From CAWCHZ01 sp963795555 (lineage in GTDB: Bacteria > Actinomycetota > Thermoleophilia > Solirubrobacterales > Solirubrobacteraceae): a DNA stretch of 64,000 nucleotides. Under the pieces are notes generated by a model. That model saw only the letters and a list, made by a program, of their open reading frames with translations. It searched no databases and was not told the DNA's origin. The stretch is from the NCBI GenBank assembly GCA_963795555.1, contig CAWCHZ010000002.1:868001-932000 (forward strand). The letters are read 5' to 3'. The translations under genes were made by a program, and so were the position numbers. Every line of letters starts with the position of its first letter. Position 1 is the first letter of the stretch. Shown piece after piece: positions 39,081 through 47,293 of this stretch.

Positions 39081-40988
39081 ATGCAGGCGCAGGCCACGCA
39101 ACCGATCGGGCCGGCTCGGCCGTTGTGGCGACGCCTGCTCGGCTTCCACCTGCTCAGCGCGGTCGCGCTCGGCGCCGGCGGCTACGCGCTCGGTCACTGG
39201 GTCGGCGTCCGCATCAGCACCGACATCAAGGCGATGACGGAGACCGATCAGAACGACATCGCCACCTTCATGGGGTTCGCGTTCGCCACGATCGGTTGGC
39301 TGCTCGGGCTGGGCTTCTTCCGCTACCCGCTCGCACGGATGCTCGGTCGCCCACCGAGCCTGCGCGAGCGCGAGAGCAGCGGCTGGACGCGTTACCTCAA
39401 GCTGTGCACCGACCACAAGGTGATCGCGCTCCAGTACTTCGTCGCCACGTTCTTCTTCTTCCTCGTCGCCGGCCTCAACGCGATGTTCATCCGCGCCGAG
39501 CTGCTGAACCCGCACGAGGATCTCTGGAAGGCCGGCCAGTATCTCTCGCTCGTCGGCCTGCACGGCACGATGATGCTGACGATGATGTCGGCGGCCGTCG
39601 TCGGGCCGTTCGGCAACTACTTCGTGCCGCTGATGATCGGCTCGCGCCAGATGGCCTTTCCGCGCGTCGAGGCACTCAGCTTCTGGCTGATCCCGCTGGC
39701 GGGCCTCGTGCTGCTGTCCGCGGTCTTCTACGGCGGGTTCCAGACCGGCTGGACCGGCTATCAACCGCTCAGCGATCAGATGCGCGCCGGCATCGACGCC
39801 TACATGTTCGCGTTCGCGCTGATCGGGCTCTCGCTCGTGCTCGTCGGGCTCAACCTGCTGGTCACCGTGGTGACGATGCGCGCGCCGGGGATGACGTGGG
39901 ATCGCGTGCCGATCTTCGTCTGGGGCGTGATCTCGACGACGCTGCTGATGGTGCTCGCGGCTCCGGTGCTGCTCGGTGCGCTGCTGATGGGCATCCTGGA
40001 CCGCACCGCGCAAACGTCCTTTTTCCTGCCAGCCGCGGGCGGCAGCTCATATCTGTGGGAGAACCTGTTCTGGTTCTTCGGCCACCCCGAGGTCTACATC
40101 CTCGCGCTGCCGGGATTCGGCATCGTGCTCGAGATCCTGCCCGTCTTCGCCCGCAAGCCGCTGTGGGGCTACCGCACGGCGGTCGCCGGCATGTTCGGCG
40201 TGGCGCTGCTGAGCTTCATGGTCTGGCAGCACCATCTCTTCGTCAGCGGAATCAACGCGAACCTGCGTCCGTTCTACATGCTGACGACCGAGCTGATCTC
40301 GGTGCCGACCGGGGTGATCTTCTTGATCGGGATCGGCACGCTGTGGCGAGCGCACATCCGCTACACGGTGCCGATGCTCTTCTCGCTGGCGTTCTTCTTC
40401 AACTTCCTGATCGGCGGGCTCTCCGGCGTCTACCTGTCCAGCGTTCCCAGCGACGTCACTACACATGGCAGCTTCTTCGTGGTGGCGCACTTCCACTACA
40501 CGATCATGGGCGGGCTCGTGTTCGCCTTCTTTGCGGCGATCTACTACTGGCTGCCCAAGATGACGGGCTTCACCCTGCACGAGCGGCTGGGCAAGATCAA
40601 CTTCTGGGGGATGTTCATCTTCTTCAACCTGACATTCCTGCCGATGTTCGTCTCGGGCATCGAGGGCATGCCGCGGCGGGTCTCGACATACAACTCACAC
40701 CTCCAGACGCTCAACGACATCTCCTCGATATCGGCGTTCCTGCTTGGAGCGTCGGTGCTGGTGCTGGTGGTCAACCTCGTGTACTCGCTGGTGATCGCAC
40801 GCGTACCCGCACCGGCCAACCCGTGGCAGTCGCTGGGTCTCGAGTTCCAGCTTCCAACGCCCGTCCCGATTCACAACTTCGATCGCATCCCGGTCATCAC
40901 CGCTGCGCCTTATGAGTACGGCGTGGCGGACGCGTTGCCGGTCGCGCAGCTCGGGCCGCCAAGCAGACCGCAGGAGCAGCCGGCATGA
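39081..40988 (+). CDS. coxA: Cytochrome c oxidase subunit I (A-type haem-copper oxidase)
   Basis: 635 aa. Ligands visible: low-spin haem His in LVGLHGTMMLTMM, CuB site with the Tyr crosslink in WFFGHPEVYILALPGFG and HHLFVSG, and the haem pair in VVAHFHYTIMGG. The Glu in GHPEVY marks the A1 proton-channel type. Residues 1-110 are an N-terminal extension with two added helices (LLGFHLLSAVALGAGGYALG; FMGFAFATIGWLLGLGFF) before the canonical LKLCTDHKVIALQYF start. The stop overlaps coxC (ATGA). Confidence 0.96.
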   Translation: MQAQATQPIGPARPLWRRLLGFHLLSAVALGAGGYALGHWVGVRISTDIKAMTETDQNDIATFMGFAFATIGWLLGLGFFRYPLARMLGRPPSLRERESSGWTRYLKLCTDHKVIALQYFVATFFFFLVAGLNAMFIRAELLNPHEDLWKAGQYLSLVGLHGTMMLTMMSAAVVGPFGNYFVPLMIGSRQMAFPRVEALSFWLIPLAGLVLLSAVFYGGFQTGWTGYQPLSDQMRAGIDAYMFAFALIGLSLVLVGLNLLVTVVTMRAPGMTWDRVPIFVWGVISTTLLMVLAAPVLLGALLMGILDRTAQTSFFLPAAGGSSYLWENLFWFFGHPEVYILALPGFGIVLEILPVFARKPLWGYRTAVAGMFGVALLSFMVWQHHLFVSGINANLRPFYMLTTELISVPTGVIFLIGIGTLWRAHIRYTVPMLFSLAFFFNFLIGGLSGVYLSSVPSDVTTHGSFFVVAHFHYTIMGGLVFAFFAAIYYWLPKMTGFTLHERLGKINFWGMFIFFNLTFLPMFVSGIEGMPRRVSTYNSHLQTLNDISSISAFLLGASVLVLVVNLVYSLVIARVPAPANPWQSLGLEFQLPTPVPIHNFDRIPVITAAPYEYGVADALPVAQLGPPSRPQEQPA

Positions 40989-41665
40989 TCGGACCCGAGC
41001 AGGGCGCCAACCCCGGGACAACCGGCACGGGACCGCTCGGCGGGGCCGTCATCGGACCAACGGGCGGCATCCTGCCGGAGATCTCGCATGCCCAGCTGGG
41101 TCGCAACCTCCATGTCGGCGTACGCATCACGGCGGCGGCGACGATCTTCTTGTTCCTCGCGTTTGCCTTCGCCTACTTCTATCTGCGCGCGCTCAACAGC
41201 AACCACGACTGGCGCCCGCCGCACATCAGCCCCGGGCAGGGCTACGGCATCGCGATGCTGGTCTGCGTGCTGGGCTCGATCGCCGCGTTCTGGGTCGGGC
41301 GACGCACGCTGCAGACGGGGCTCGAGCGCCCCTGGCGGATCGCGGCCGGCGCCGCGGTCGCCTTGGGGCTCGCGGCGCTCGGAGTGCAGGCCGCGCAGTT
41401 CGCCAACCTCGGCTTCGGGCCGACCGATGGAGGCTATGCCAGCGTCTTCCTCGGCTGGAGCGGAGTCTTCATGGCCACCTGGTTCGGCGGCGTGTATTGG
41501 ATCGAGACGCTGCTCGCACAGTCGCTGCGCGAGCGCCGGGCGGGCGAGTCGGAGATCATCGCGCCCGATGTCCTGCTGCGCCCGGGAGCCGACGCCTGCA
41601 TGGTCTTCCTCTATCTGCTCGCGATCCTCGAGGTGATCACCTACGTCGTGCTGTACCTGGTGTGA
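40985..41665 (+). CDS. coxC: Cytochrome c oxidase subunit III
   Basis: 226 aa with about five transmembrane helices: ITAAATIFLFLAFAFAYFYL, IAMLVCVLGSIAAFWVG, AAGAAVALGLAALGVQAA, VFLGWSGVFMATWFGGVYWIE, MVFLYLLAILEVITYVVLY. It matches the short subunit III that stabilises subunit I. The ATG overlaps the coxA stop by ATGA. A possible micro-ORF bridges to the small membrane gene downstream. Confidence 0.92.
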   Translation: MIGPEQGANPGTTGTGPLGGAVIGPTGGILPEISHAQLGRNLHVGVRITAAATIFLFLAFAFAYFYLRALNSNHDWRPPHISPGQGYGIAMLVCVLGSIAAFWVGRRTLQTGLERPWRIAAGAAVALGLAALGVQAAQFANLGFGPTDGGYASVFLGWSGVFMATWFGGVYWIETLLAQSLRERRAGESEIIAPDVLLRPGADACMVFLYLLAILEVITYVVLYLV

Positions 41666-41667
41666 CC

Positions 41668-41715
41668 GTGAACGACCGAAGCGAGGCTCCAATGATCTCG
41701 AGCGCGGATCGATGA
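41668..41715 (+). other. Possible micro-ORF (15 codons) between coxC and the small membrane gene
   Basis: GTG at 41668, two bases after the coxC stop, opens a 15-codon frame (VNDRSEAPMISSADR) whose TGA overlaps the ATG at 41712 (ATGA). Unlike the other bridging frames its 5' end does not overlap the upstream stop. Confidence 0.3.
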
Positions 41716-41849
41716 CGACGGCGCTGACGGCCGCTGCCGGCGCGAGCCATGTCGGCTCCGGCGCAGTGCTGACGCTCGTGATGCCGCTGGCGCTGCTGGC
41801 GCTCGTGCTCGCCTGGATGATCTGGTTCCTGCCGCGACTCTGGCGCTGA
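41712..41849 (+). CDS. Small single-span membrane protein of the oxidase cluster
   Basis: 45 aa, between coxC and ctaG. Sequence: a short polar start (MTTALTAAAGASHVGSG), one hydrophobic helix (VLTLVMPLALLALVLAWMIW) and a basic end (FLPRLWR). The size, single helix and position suggest a small accessory or subunit-IV-like component of the oxidase, as known for other haem-copper oxidases; this is inference. Start ATG 41712 overlaps a possible micro-ORF; ctaG starts 3 bases after its stop. Confidence 0.6.
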   Translation: MTTALTAAAGASHVGSGAVLTLVMPLALLALVLAWMIWFLPRLWR

Positions 41850-41852
41850 GCG

Positions 41853-42722
41853 ATGGCCGCCGGGCTGTCGTCACCGGCCGGCGTCGCCGTGCTTGCGCTG
41901 GACCCGCCGCTGGCGGCCGTTGCGATCGCGGCGGCACTGCACCTGCTCGGCGAGCGCCGCATCGCGTCGACCCGCTCGCCCGCGCGCGCCACCCTGGCGC
42001 GCAATCGGGCGATCTGCTTCTACGCCGGGCTCCTGGTCGTCTACGGCGCGCTCGGCACGCCGCTGGACACCGGAGCGCATCGGCTGCTCTGGGTCCACAT
42101 GGTCCAGCACATCCTGCTCATGACCGTCGCCGCGCCGCTGATCGTGCTCGGAGCGCCGTGGTCGTCGATCTGGCGGGCGCTGCCGCTGGGTGCCCGCCGA
42201 GGCACGGCGCGAACCGTCGGCATGTCGCGCTGGTGGGCGCCATTGCGAGCCCTGGCACGCTGGCTTGGCCGGCCCACCGGCACATGGCTTGCCTACACGG
42301 TCAACCTCGCGGTGTGGCATGTCCCGCCCCTCTATGACCTGACGCTGGCCAACCAGGCGGTGCACGACCTCGAGCACACGCTGTTCCTGGTCTTCGGCGC
42401 GCTGCTGTGGGCCCAGGCGCTGCGCTCGGCGCCGCTGCGCCTGCGTCTCGATCAGCTCCAGCGCGTCTACTACGTCCTGGCGGCGATGACCGTCAACTGG
42501 CTGCTGTCGATCGTGCTCGCGTTCTACCCGACGCCGCTCTACGCCGCCTACGCGACGCTGCATCCGCGCCCGGAGGGCATATCGGCACTTGCCGACCAGC
42601 AGCTCGCGGCTGGGATGATGCTCGGACCTGGCTCGATCCCGATGACGATCTTCATCTTCGTCGGGCTGTACCGCTGGCTGGGCGGTGGCGAGCGCCAGCC
42701 GCGCCTGGTGGCGCGCGGCTAG
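41853..42722 (+). CDS. ctaG: Cytochrome c oxidase assembly protein, CtaG (caa3) family
   Basis: 289 aa, about seven transmembrane helices. Family-typical His residues: LLWVHMVQHILLMTVAAPLIVLGAP, NLAVWHVPPLYDL, HDLEHTLFLVFGALLWAQ, and the ending TIFIFVGLYRWL. The caa3_CtaG family is needed for formation of the caa3 oxidase, probably delivering copper; it is unrelated to the Cox11 CtaG. Its TAG stop shares CTAG with the stop of the convergent dioxygenase gene. Confidence 0.88.
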   Translation: MAAGLSSPAGVAVLALDPPLAAVAIAAALHLLGERRIASTRSPARATLARNRAICFYAGLLVVYGALGTPLDTGAHRLLWVHMVQHILLMTVAAPLIVLGAPWSSIWRALPLGARRGTARTVGMSRWWAPLRALARWLGRPTGTWLAYTVNLAVWHVPPLYDLTLANQAVHDLEHTLFLVFGALLWAQALRSAPLRLRLDQLQRVYYVLAAMTVNWLLSIVLAFYPTPLYAAYATLHPRPEGISALADQQLAAGMMLGPGSIPMTIFIFVGLYRWLGGGERQPRLVARG

Positions 42723-43708
42723 CGCGGACCCTTCATCGGAGCGCGATCGCGGCGCCAGCGCGCCGCGTCGGGCAGCGGCGTGAGCACGTCGCGCAGGTGC
42801 TCGCGCAGCGGCTCGAAGCGCGGCGGCAACGACAGGCGCTCGCCGAGCGACTGGAGCGGCTCGTCGACCGTGAAGCCCGGTCCGATCGTCGCCAGCTCGA
42901 ACAGCACGCCGCTGGGCTCGCGGAAATAGATCGAGCGGAAGTAGAAGCGGTCGATCACCGGCGTCGGCTTGGCGCCGGCGGCGAGCACGCGCTCACGCCA
43001 GCGCTCATGGTCCTCGGATCGCGAGGCCCAGGCAACGTGGTGAACCGTGCCCGCGCCCCCGCTGCCCGGCTCGCTCGCGCGGTCATACACGATCTGCCCT
43101 CCGCGGCGCGCGCCGCGCGCCTCCCAGGCGTCCGTTGTGGGGGAGGCTGCTGCCAGTTGACCTGCTGCCGGCGGGCTCGCCGCCACCGTGCCGAAGCCCA
43201 GCTGGTCCACCAGGAGCGACGCGCTCGCCGCAGGCTCGCGCGCGTAGGCGCGCACGTGGTCGATGCCCTGCAGCGCATAGGCATCCGGGACCTCCGTCGA
43301 GCGCGCGATCAACGGCTCGTCATCGACATCGGCGACGACCAGCGCGAGCCCCAAGCCGTCGGGGTCGGCGAACTGCAGGCCGCCGCCGTAGCGCTCGACC
43401 TCGACCCCCTCGTCAGCGAGGCGCTCGCGCCAGAAGTCCAGCGCCTCCGTCGAGCCGACACGCCAGGCGACGCGGTGGATCATCCCGGCGCCGGGGCGGC
43501 CCTGATGGGCCGGGGGATACTCGAAGAAGGTCAGGTCCGAGCCGGGATCGCCTTCCTCGTCGGCGTAGAAGAGGTGATAGACGGTCGGGTCGTCCTGGTT
43601 GACGGTCTGCTTGACGAGCCGCAGGCCCAGCACGCGCGCGTAGAAGTCGACGTTGCGCGGCGCATCGCCGGTGATCGCCGTGACGTGATGGATGCCCTCG
43701 AGCCGCAT
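42719..43708 (-). CDS. Ring-cleaving dioxygenase of the VOC family
   Basis: 329 aa, two VOC modules. Metal ligands expected at HHVTAITG, MIHRVAWRV, GIDHVRAY, VHHVAWAS and FELATIGPGF. It matches the group annotated as ring-cleaving dioxygenases (MhqO-like), often linked to quinone or catechol detoxification. Residues 155-200 hold a variable Ala/Pro-rich loop. The upstream alpha/beta hydrolase ends 3 bases before its ATG (43706-43708), so the two are an operon; MhqO/MhqD-like pairs of dioxygenase and hydrolase are known. Confidence 0.88.
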   Translation of the reverse strand: MRLEGIHHVTAITGDAPRNVDFYARVLGLRLVKQTVNQDDPTVYHLFYADEEGDPGSDLTFFEYPPAHQGRPGAGMIHRVAWRVGSTEALDFWRERLADEGVEVERYGGGLQFADPDGLGLALVVADVDDEPLIARSTEVPDAYALQGIDHVRAYAREPAASASLLVDQLGFGTVAASPPAAGQLAAASPTTDAWEARGARRGGQIVYDRASEPGSGGAGTVHHVAWASRSEDHERWRERVLAAGAKPTPVIDRFYFRSIYFREPSGVLFELATIGPGFTVDEPLQSLGERLSLPPRFEPLREHLRDVLTPLPDAARWRRDRAPMKGPR

Positions 43709-43711
43709 GGC

Positions 43712-44653
43712 TCAAGGATAGGTTGCGCCGTCGGCATCGCCGTCGCGCACGTCGTCGATCGTGCCGCCGAGGTCCCCCATCAGCCACTCCAGCACCTCGC
43801 GCTCGTGGTCGAAGATCGCCAGGTGGCCCGCGTCCGGCGCGATCCGCAGGCTGGCGCCGGGGATCGCGCGCGCCAGCCGGCGGCTCTGCTCGGCCGCCAC
43901 GACGTCGTCGCGGTCGCCGTGCCAGAGCGCCACCGGGACGCGCAGCATGTCCGGCGCGAACGGCCAGGGCTCCGACAGCGCCAGGTAGTCGTCGACGACC
44001 CCCCAGGGCCCACCCCGGAACGCCTCGACCGAGATGTCGACGAGCACCGACCAGGCCGACGGCACGCGCGTGAGCACGGGACGGTCGCTGCGCGGCAGCA
44101 CGCGCGCCCCGCCGCCGGCCGGCAGCCAGCTGCCGGCCCGCACGACGATGCCCGCCAGTCGCCAGAGCAGCGCCGCGCCCGCCGGGCTGCGGCGGGTCAG
44201 TGGGAAGAGCAGGCGATCGGCGCGCCCCAGGCCGCGCAGCGCCCCCGGCGCATCGAGCGGCCCAACCGAAGACACCAGCGCGACGCGGCGGACGCGGTCC
44301 GGCAGCGCCTGCGCGCAGGCGAGCGCGAACGGCCCGCCACCGGAGACGCCGAGCAACGAGAACGACGCCAGCCCCAGCGTGTCGGCCAGCGCGGCGACGT
44401 CCGCCGGCCAGTCGCGCAGCGATCGCCCCGGCTGGCGGTCGGACAGCCCGTAGCCGGGCCGGTCGACCGTCAGATAGCGAACTCCCAGCTCACGGTAGGC
44501 GTCGTCGGGCAGATGGCGCTCGAGCCGTGAGCCGGGCGTGCCGTGAAAGGCGAGCACGGGCCGGCCAGCGCGATCGCCCCACTGCGTCCAGCCCAGCCGC
44601 CGCCCATCCGCGAGGCGCAGCGTCTCCCCTGGACCTCGCAGCCGAGCGCGCAC
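43712..44653 (-). CDS. Alpha/beta hydrolase
   Basis: 313 aa from GTG at 44651-44653. LAFHGTPGSRLERH (oxyanion loop), DRPGYGLSDRQPG, nucleophile GVSGGGPFALACA, acid in LWHGDRDDVV, His in DAGHLAIFD. Belongs to the broad hydrolase group with HGTPGSR, substrate unknown. Cotranscribed with the VOC dioxygenase downstream; divergent from the aldo/keto reductase with 41 bases between starts. Confidence 0.85.
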   Translation of the reverse strand: MRARLRGPGETLRLADGRRLGWTQWGDRAGRPVLAFHGTPGSRLERHLPDDAYRELGVRYLTVDRPGYGLSDRQPGRSLRDWPADVAALADTLGLASFSLLGVSGGGPFALACAQALPDRVRRVALVSSVGPLDAPGALRGLGRADRLLFPLTRRSPAGAALLWRLAGIVVRAGSWLPAGGGARVLPRSDRPVLTRVPSAWSVLVDISVEAFRGGPWGVVDDYLALSEPWPFAPDMLRVPVALWHGDRDDVVAAEQSRRLARAIPGASLRIAPDAGHLAIFDHEREVLEWLMGDLGGTIDDVRDGDADGATYP

Positions 44654-44694
44654 CGCCGGAAGTAAAGCGCCAGCGCCCCTGATACGGTCCCGCG

Positions 44695-45615
44695 GTGCCC
44701 CGGCTGCCCAACACCGAGCTCGACGTCTTCGCGCTCTGCCTCGGTGGCAACGTGTTCGGCTGGACCGCCGACGAGCAAGAGTCCTTCGCCGTCCTGGATG
44801 CCTACGCGGACGCCGGCGGCAACTTCATCGACACCGCCGACACCTACTCACACTGGGTGCCCGGCAACGTCGGCGGCGAGTCGGAGACGATCATCGGCAA
44901 CTGGGCGGCGGCGCGCGGCAATCGCGACCAGCTCGTGATCGCCACCAAGGTCGGCAGCCAGGGCGGCCTGACCGCCGCGAACATCTGCAGCCGGGCCGAG
45001 GGCTCGCTGCAACGCCTGCGAACGGACCGCATCGACCTCTACTACGCCCACTACGACGACCCCGCGACGCCGCTGGCCGAGACGCTCGCCGCCTTCGACG
45101 AGCTCGTTCGCGCGGGCAAGGTCCGCTACGTCGCCGCCTCCAACTACTCGGCTCCGCGCCTGGCGGAGGCGCTGGAGACGTCGCGGCGCGAGGGCCTCGC
45201 CCGCTACGTCGCGCTGCAGGTCGAATACAACCTCGTCGAGCGTGGCTACGAGCAGGACCTGCGGCCGCTGTGCGCGCGCGAGGGGCTCGCCTGCCTGCCC
45301 TACTACGCGCTGGCGCACGGCTTTCTGAGCGGCAAGTACCGACCGGGACAGACGCCGTCCAGTGCGCGCGCCAAGTCCGCGAGCGGTTACCTGGACGAGC
45401 GCGGCCTGCGGGTTCTGGCGGCGCTCGATGAGATCGCCAGCGCGCGCTCGACGACCGTCGCCGCCGTCGGCCTGGCGTGGCTGCTCGCCCAGGAGACGGT
45501 CGCCGCGCCGATCGCCAGCGCGCGCACCCCCGAGCAGCTCGCCGAGCTGCTGCCGGCGGTCGACCTGCGGCTCGACGCGCGCGAGCTGCGAGCGCTCAGC
45601 GACGCCAGCGCCTGA
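44695..45615 (+). CDS. Aldo/keto reductase
   Basis: 306 aa NADPH-dependent TIM-barrel oxidoreductase. Catalytic tetrad in FIDTADTYSHW (Asp, Tyr), LVIATKVGSQG (Lys) and LYYAHYDDP (His). Cofactor segment YYALAHGFLSGKYRPG and IASARTPEQLAELL. Similar enzymes reduce aldehydes and sugar derivatives; substrate unknown. GTG start at 44695. Convergent with the permease gene, with two inverted repeats in the 83-base gap. Confidence 0.9.
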   Translation: MPRLPNTELDVFALCLGGNVFGWTADEQESFAVLDAYADAGGNFIDTADTYSHWVPGNVGGESETIIGNWAAARGNRDQLVIATKVGSQGGLTAANICSRAEGSLQRLRTDRIDLYYAHYDDPATPLAETLAAFDELVRAGKVRYVAASNYSAPRLAEALETSRREGLARYVALQVEYNLVERGYEQDLRPLCAREGLACLPYYALAHGFLSGKYRPGQTPSSARAKSASGYLDERGLRVLAALDEIASARSTTVAAVGLAWLLAQETVAAPIASARTPEQLAELLPAVDLRLDARELRALSDASA

Positions 45616-45636
45616 GCCGACGGCGGCGTTCCCAGT

Positions 45637-45691
45637 CCCCCCGGCCGGGGGGCAAAGTGTTCGGTACAAATCTGTTCCGCTGAGCCGAACA
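45637..45691. terminator. Two stacked inverted repeats between convergent genes
   Basis: CCCCCCGGCCGGGGGG (45637-45652) is a perfect 16-base palindrome. TGTTCGG (45658-45664) pairs with CCGAACA (45685-45691) across 20 bases. On the minus strand the second is followed by few T residues, so termination would rely on the stems. The position between two convergent genes supports a bidirectional terminator. Confidence 0.55.
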
Positions 45692-45698
45692 AATCCCC

Positions 45699-47249
45699 CT
45701 ACGCCTCGTGCGCGGTCGCGGTGTCGGCGGGCGCCCGCTCCAGCGCGTTGGCCGGCGCGACCTCCAGGCGACGCCGGAAGAAGCCGCCCGGCTGCAGCGC
45801 CCAGGCGAACGCCAGCAGCACGAGCCCCAGCAGCAGCGAGCCGATGCCGATCACGATCGGCACCTGGATGCCCGCCAGCGGCTTGGAGTAGCCGGCACCG
45901 CTCTGGCTGTTGGCCATGTAGGCCCGCACGAAGACATAGGCCAGCGCGGCGAAGCCGAGGAACGGCAACAGGCCCGCGAAGACGAGGTTCTTCACGCTGC
46001 GCAGCAGCACGCGGCGGTAATAGATCACGCAGGCAAGGCCGGTGAAGCCGTAGTAGAAGGCGATCAGGAAGCCCAGGCCGGTGATCGAGTCCGACAGCAC
46101 GTTGGTGCTGAGGTTCTCGAGGGCGACGAACCAGGCGATCGACACGGCTCCCATCGCGATCGTCGAGACCCACGGCGTGCGAAAGCGCGGGTGAACCTCG
46201 CCGAACGCCGCGGGAATGGCGCGCCAGCGCGCCATCGACAGCGTGGTGCGCGCCGTCGGCAGGATCGTCGTCTGCGTGGAGGCCGAGGCCGACGTCAGCA
46301 CCGCGATGATCAGCAGCTTGTCCCAGCCCGAGCCGAAGACGCTGCCGCCCAAGGCACTCAGGACGTCGCTCTGGTTGTCGACCAACGGCTTGGTGCCGCC
46401 GTAGGACTGCGCGGCGAACGACACGCCGACGTAGATCACGAGCAGCAGCAGCGTGCTGATGACGGCCGATCGTCCGGGTCCCGAGGCCGCCCCGCGCGAC
46501 TCCTCGTTGACGGCGACACCGCTGTCCCAGCCCCAATAGATGAACAACCCCAGCAGCACGCCCCCGACCAGCGCGTTGAAGCTCGGCAGGTGAAACGGGT
46601 TCAGCCAGCTCGCCGATGGCGATACGTAGCCGGGCGGGTGGTTGGCAGCGCCCTTGATCAACGCGACGACGGCGAAGGCGACCAGGATCACGACCTCGGC
46701 CGTCAACAGCACCATCTGCGTCCTGGCGTTGAGCTCGACGCCGATCAGGCAGATCACGGTCATCCCGACGATCCAGATCACCCCGGCGATCGTGATCGCC
46801 AGCAGCGAGCTCGCTGCCGAATGCCAGCCGACGAGCAGGAAGGTGTAGGTGCCGGCGATCTGCGCGAGGCTCGCCATCACGACGATGTCGGCCGCGACGA
46901 TCACCCAGCCGTTGAGCCAGCCCAGCTGCGGTCCCATCGCGCGCGTGACCCACGCGAAGGTCGTGCCGCAGTCCGGGTCGGCGCGGTTCATGTAGTAGTA
47001 GCCGAACGCGATGCAGAGCATCGGCAAGAAGGAGACGAGCAGGATCGCCGGCGCGCTCAGCCCGACGCCCTTGACCGCGACGATGAAGCCCAGCGTCGCC
47101 GCAAGGCTGTAGGCCGGCGCCGTCGAGGCGACGCCGATCACGACGTTGGAGATCGCGCCGATCGCCCCCGTCTTGAGCCCCTTGCGACCGGGCTCGGCAT
47201 CCACGGGCTCGGTGTGGGCGGCCGGAAATGAGACGGCTGCTGATTCCAC
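45699..47249 (-). CDS. APC-family amino acid/amine permease
   Basis: 516 aa, about twelve transmembrane helices. The N-terminal GAIGAISNVVIGVASTAPAYSLAATLG is the typical APC TM1 unwound-helix region. GPQLGWLNGWVIVAADIVVM and WGWDSGVAVNEESRG (TM6 region) follow. It ends the operon after the aldehyde dehydrogenase (44-base gap, GGAGGGGG before the GTG at 47247-47249). With its neighbours it most likely imports putrescine, another diamine, or GABA. Confidence 0.88.
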   Translation of the reverse strand: MESAAVSFPAAHTEPVDAEPGRKGLKTGAIGAISNVVIGVASTAPAYSLAATLGFIVAVKGVGLSAPAILLVSFLPMLCIAFGYYYMNRADPDCGTTFAWVTRAMGPQLGWLNGWVIVAADIVVMASLAQIAGTYTFLLVGWHSAASSLLAITIAGVIWIVGMTVICLIGVELNARTQMVLLTAEVVILVAFAVVALIKGAANHPPGYVSPSASWLNPFHLPSFNALVGGVLLGLFIYWGWDSGVAVNEESRGAASGPGRSAVISTLLLLVIYVGVSFAAQSYGGTKPLVDNQSDVLSALGGSVFGSGWDKLLIIAVLTSASASTQTTILPTARTTLSMARWRAIPAAFGEVHPRFRTPWVSTIAMGAVSIAWFVALENLSTNVLSDSITGLGFLIAFYYGFTGLACVIYYRRVLLRSVKNLVFAGLLPFLGFAALAYVFVRAYMANSQSGAGYSKPLAGIQVPIVIGIGSLLLGLVLLAFAWALQPGGFFRRRLEVAPANALERAPADTATAHEA

Positions 47250-47293
47250 TGTTTCCCCCTCCGCTTAGGTGCGCTCTCTCCGCTGGTCGATGC

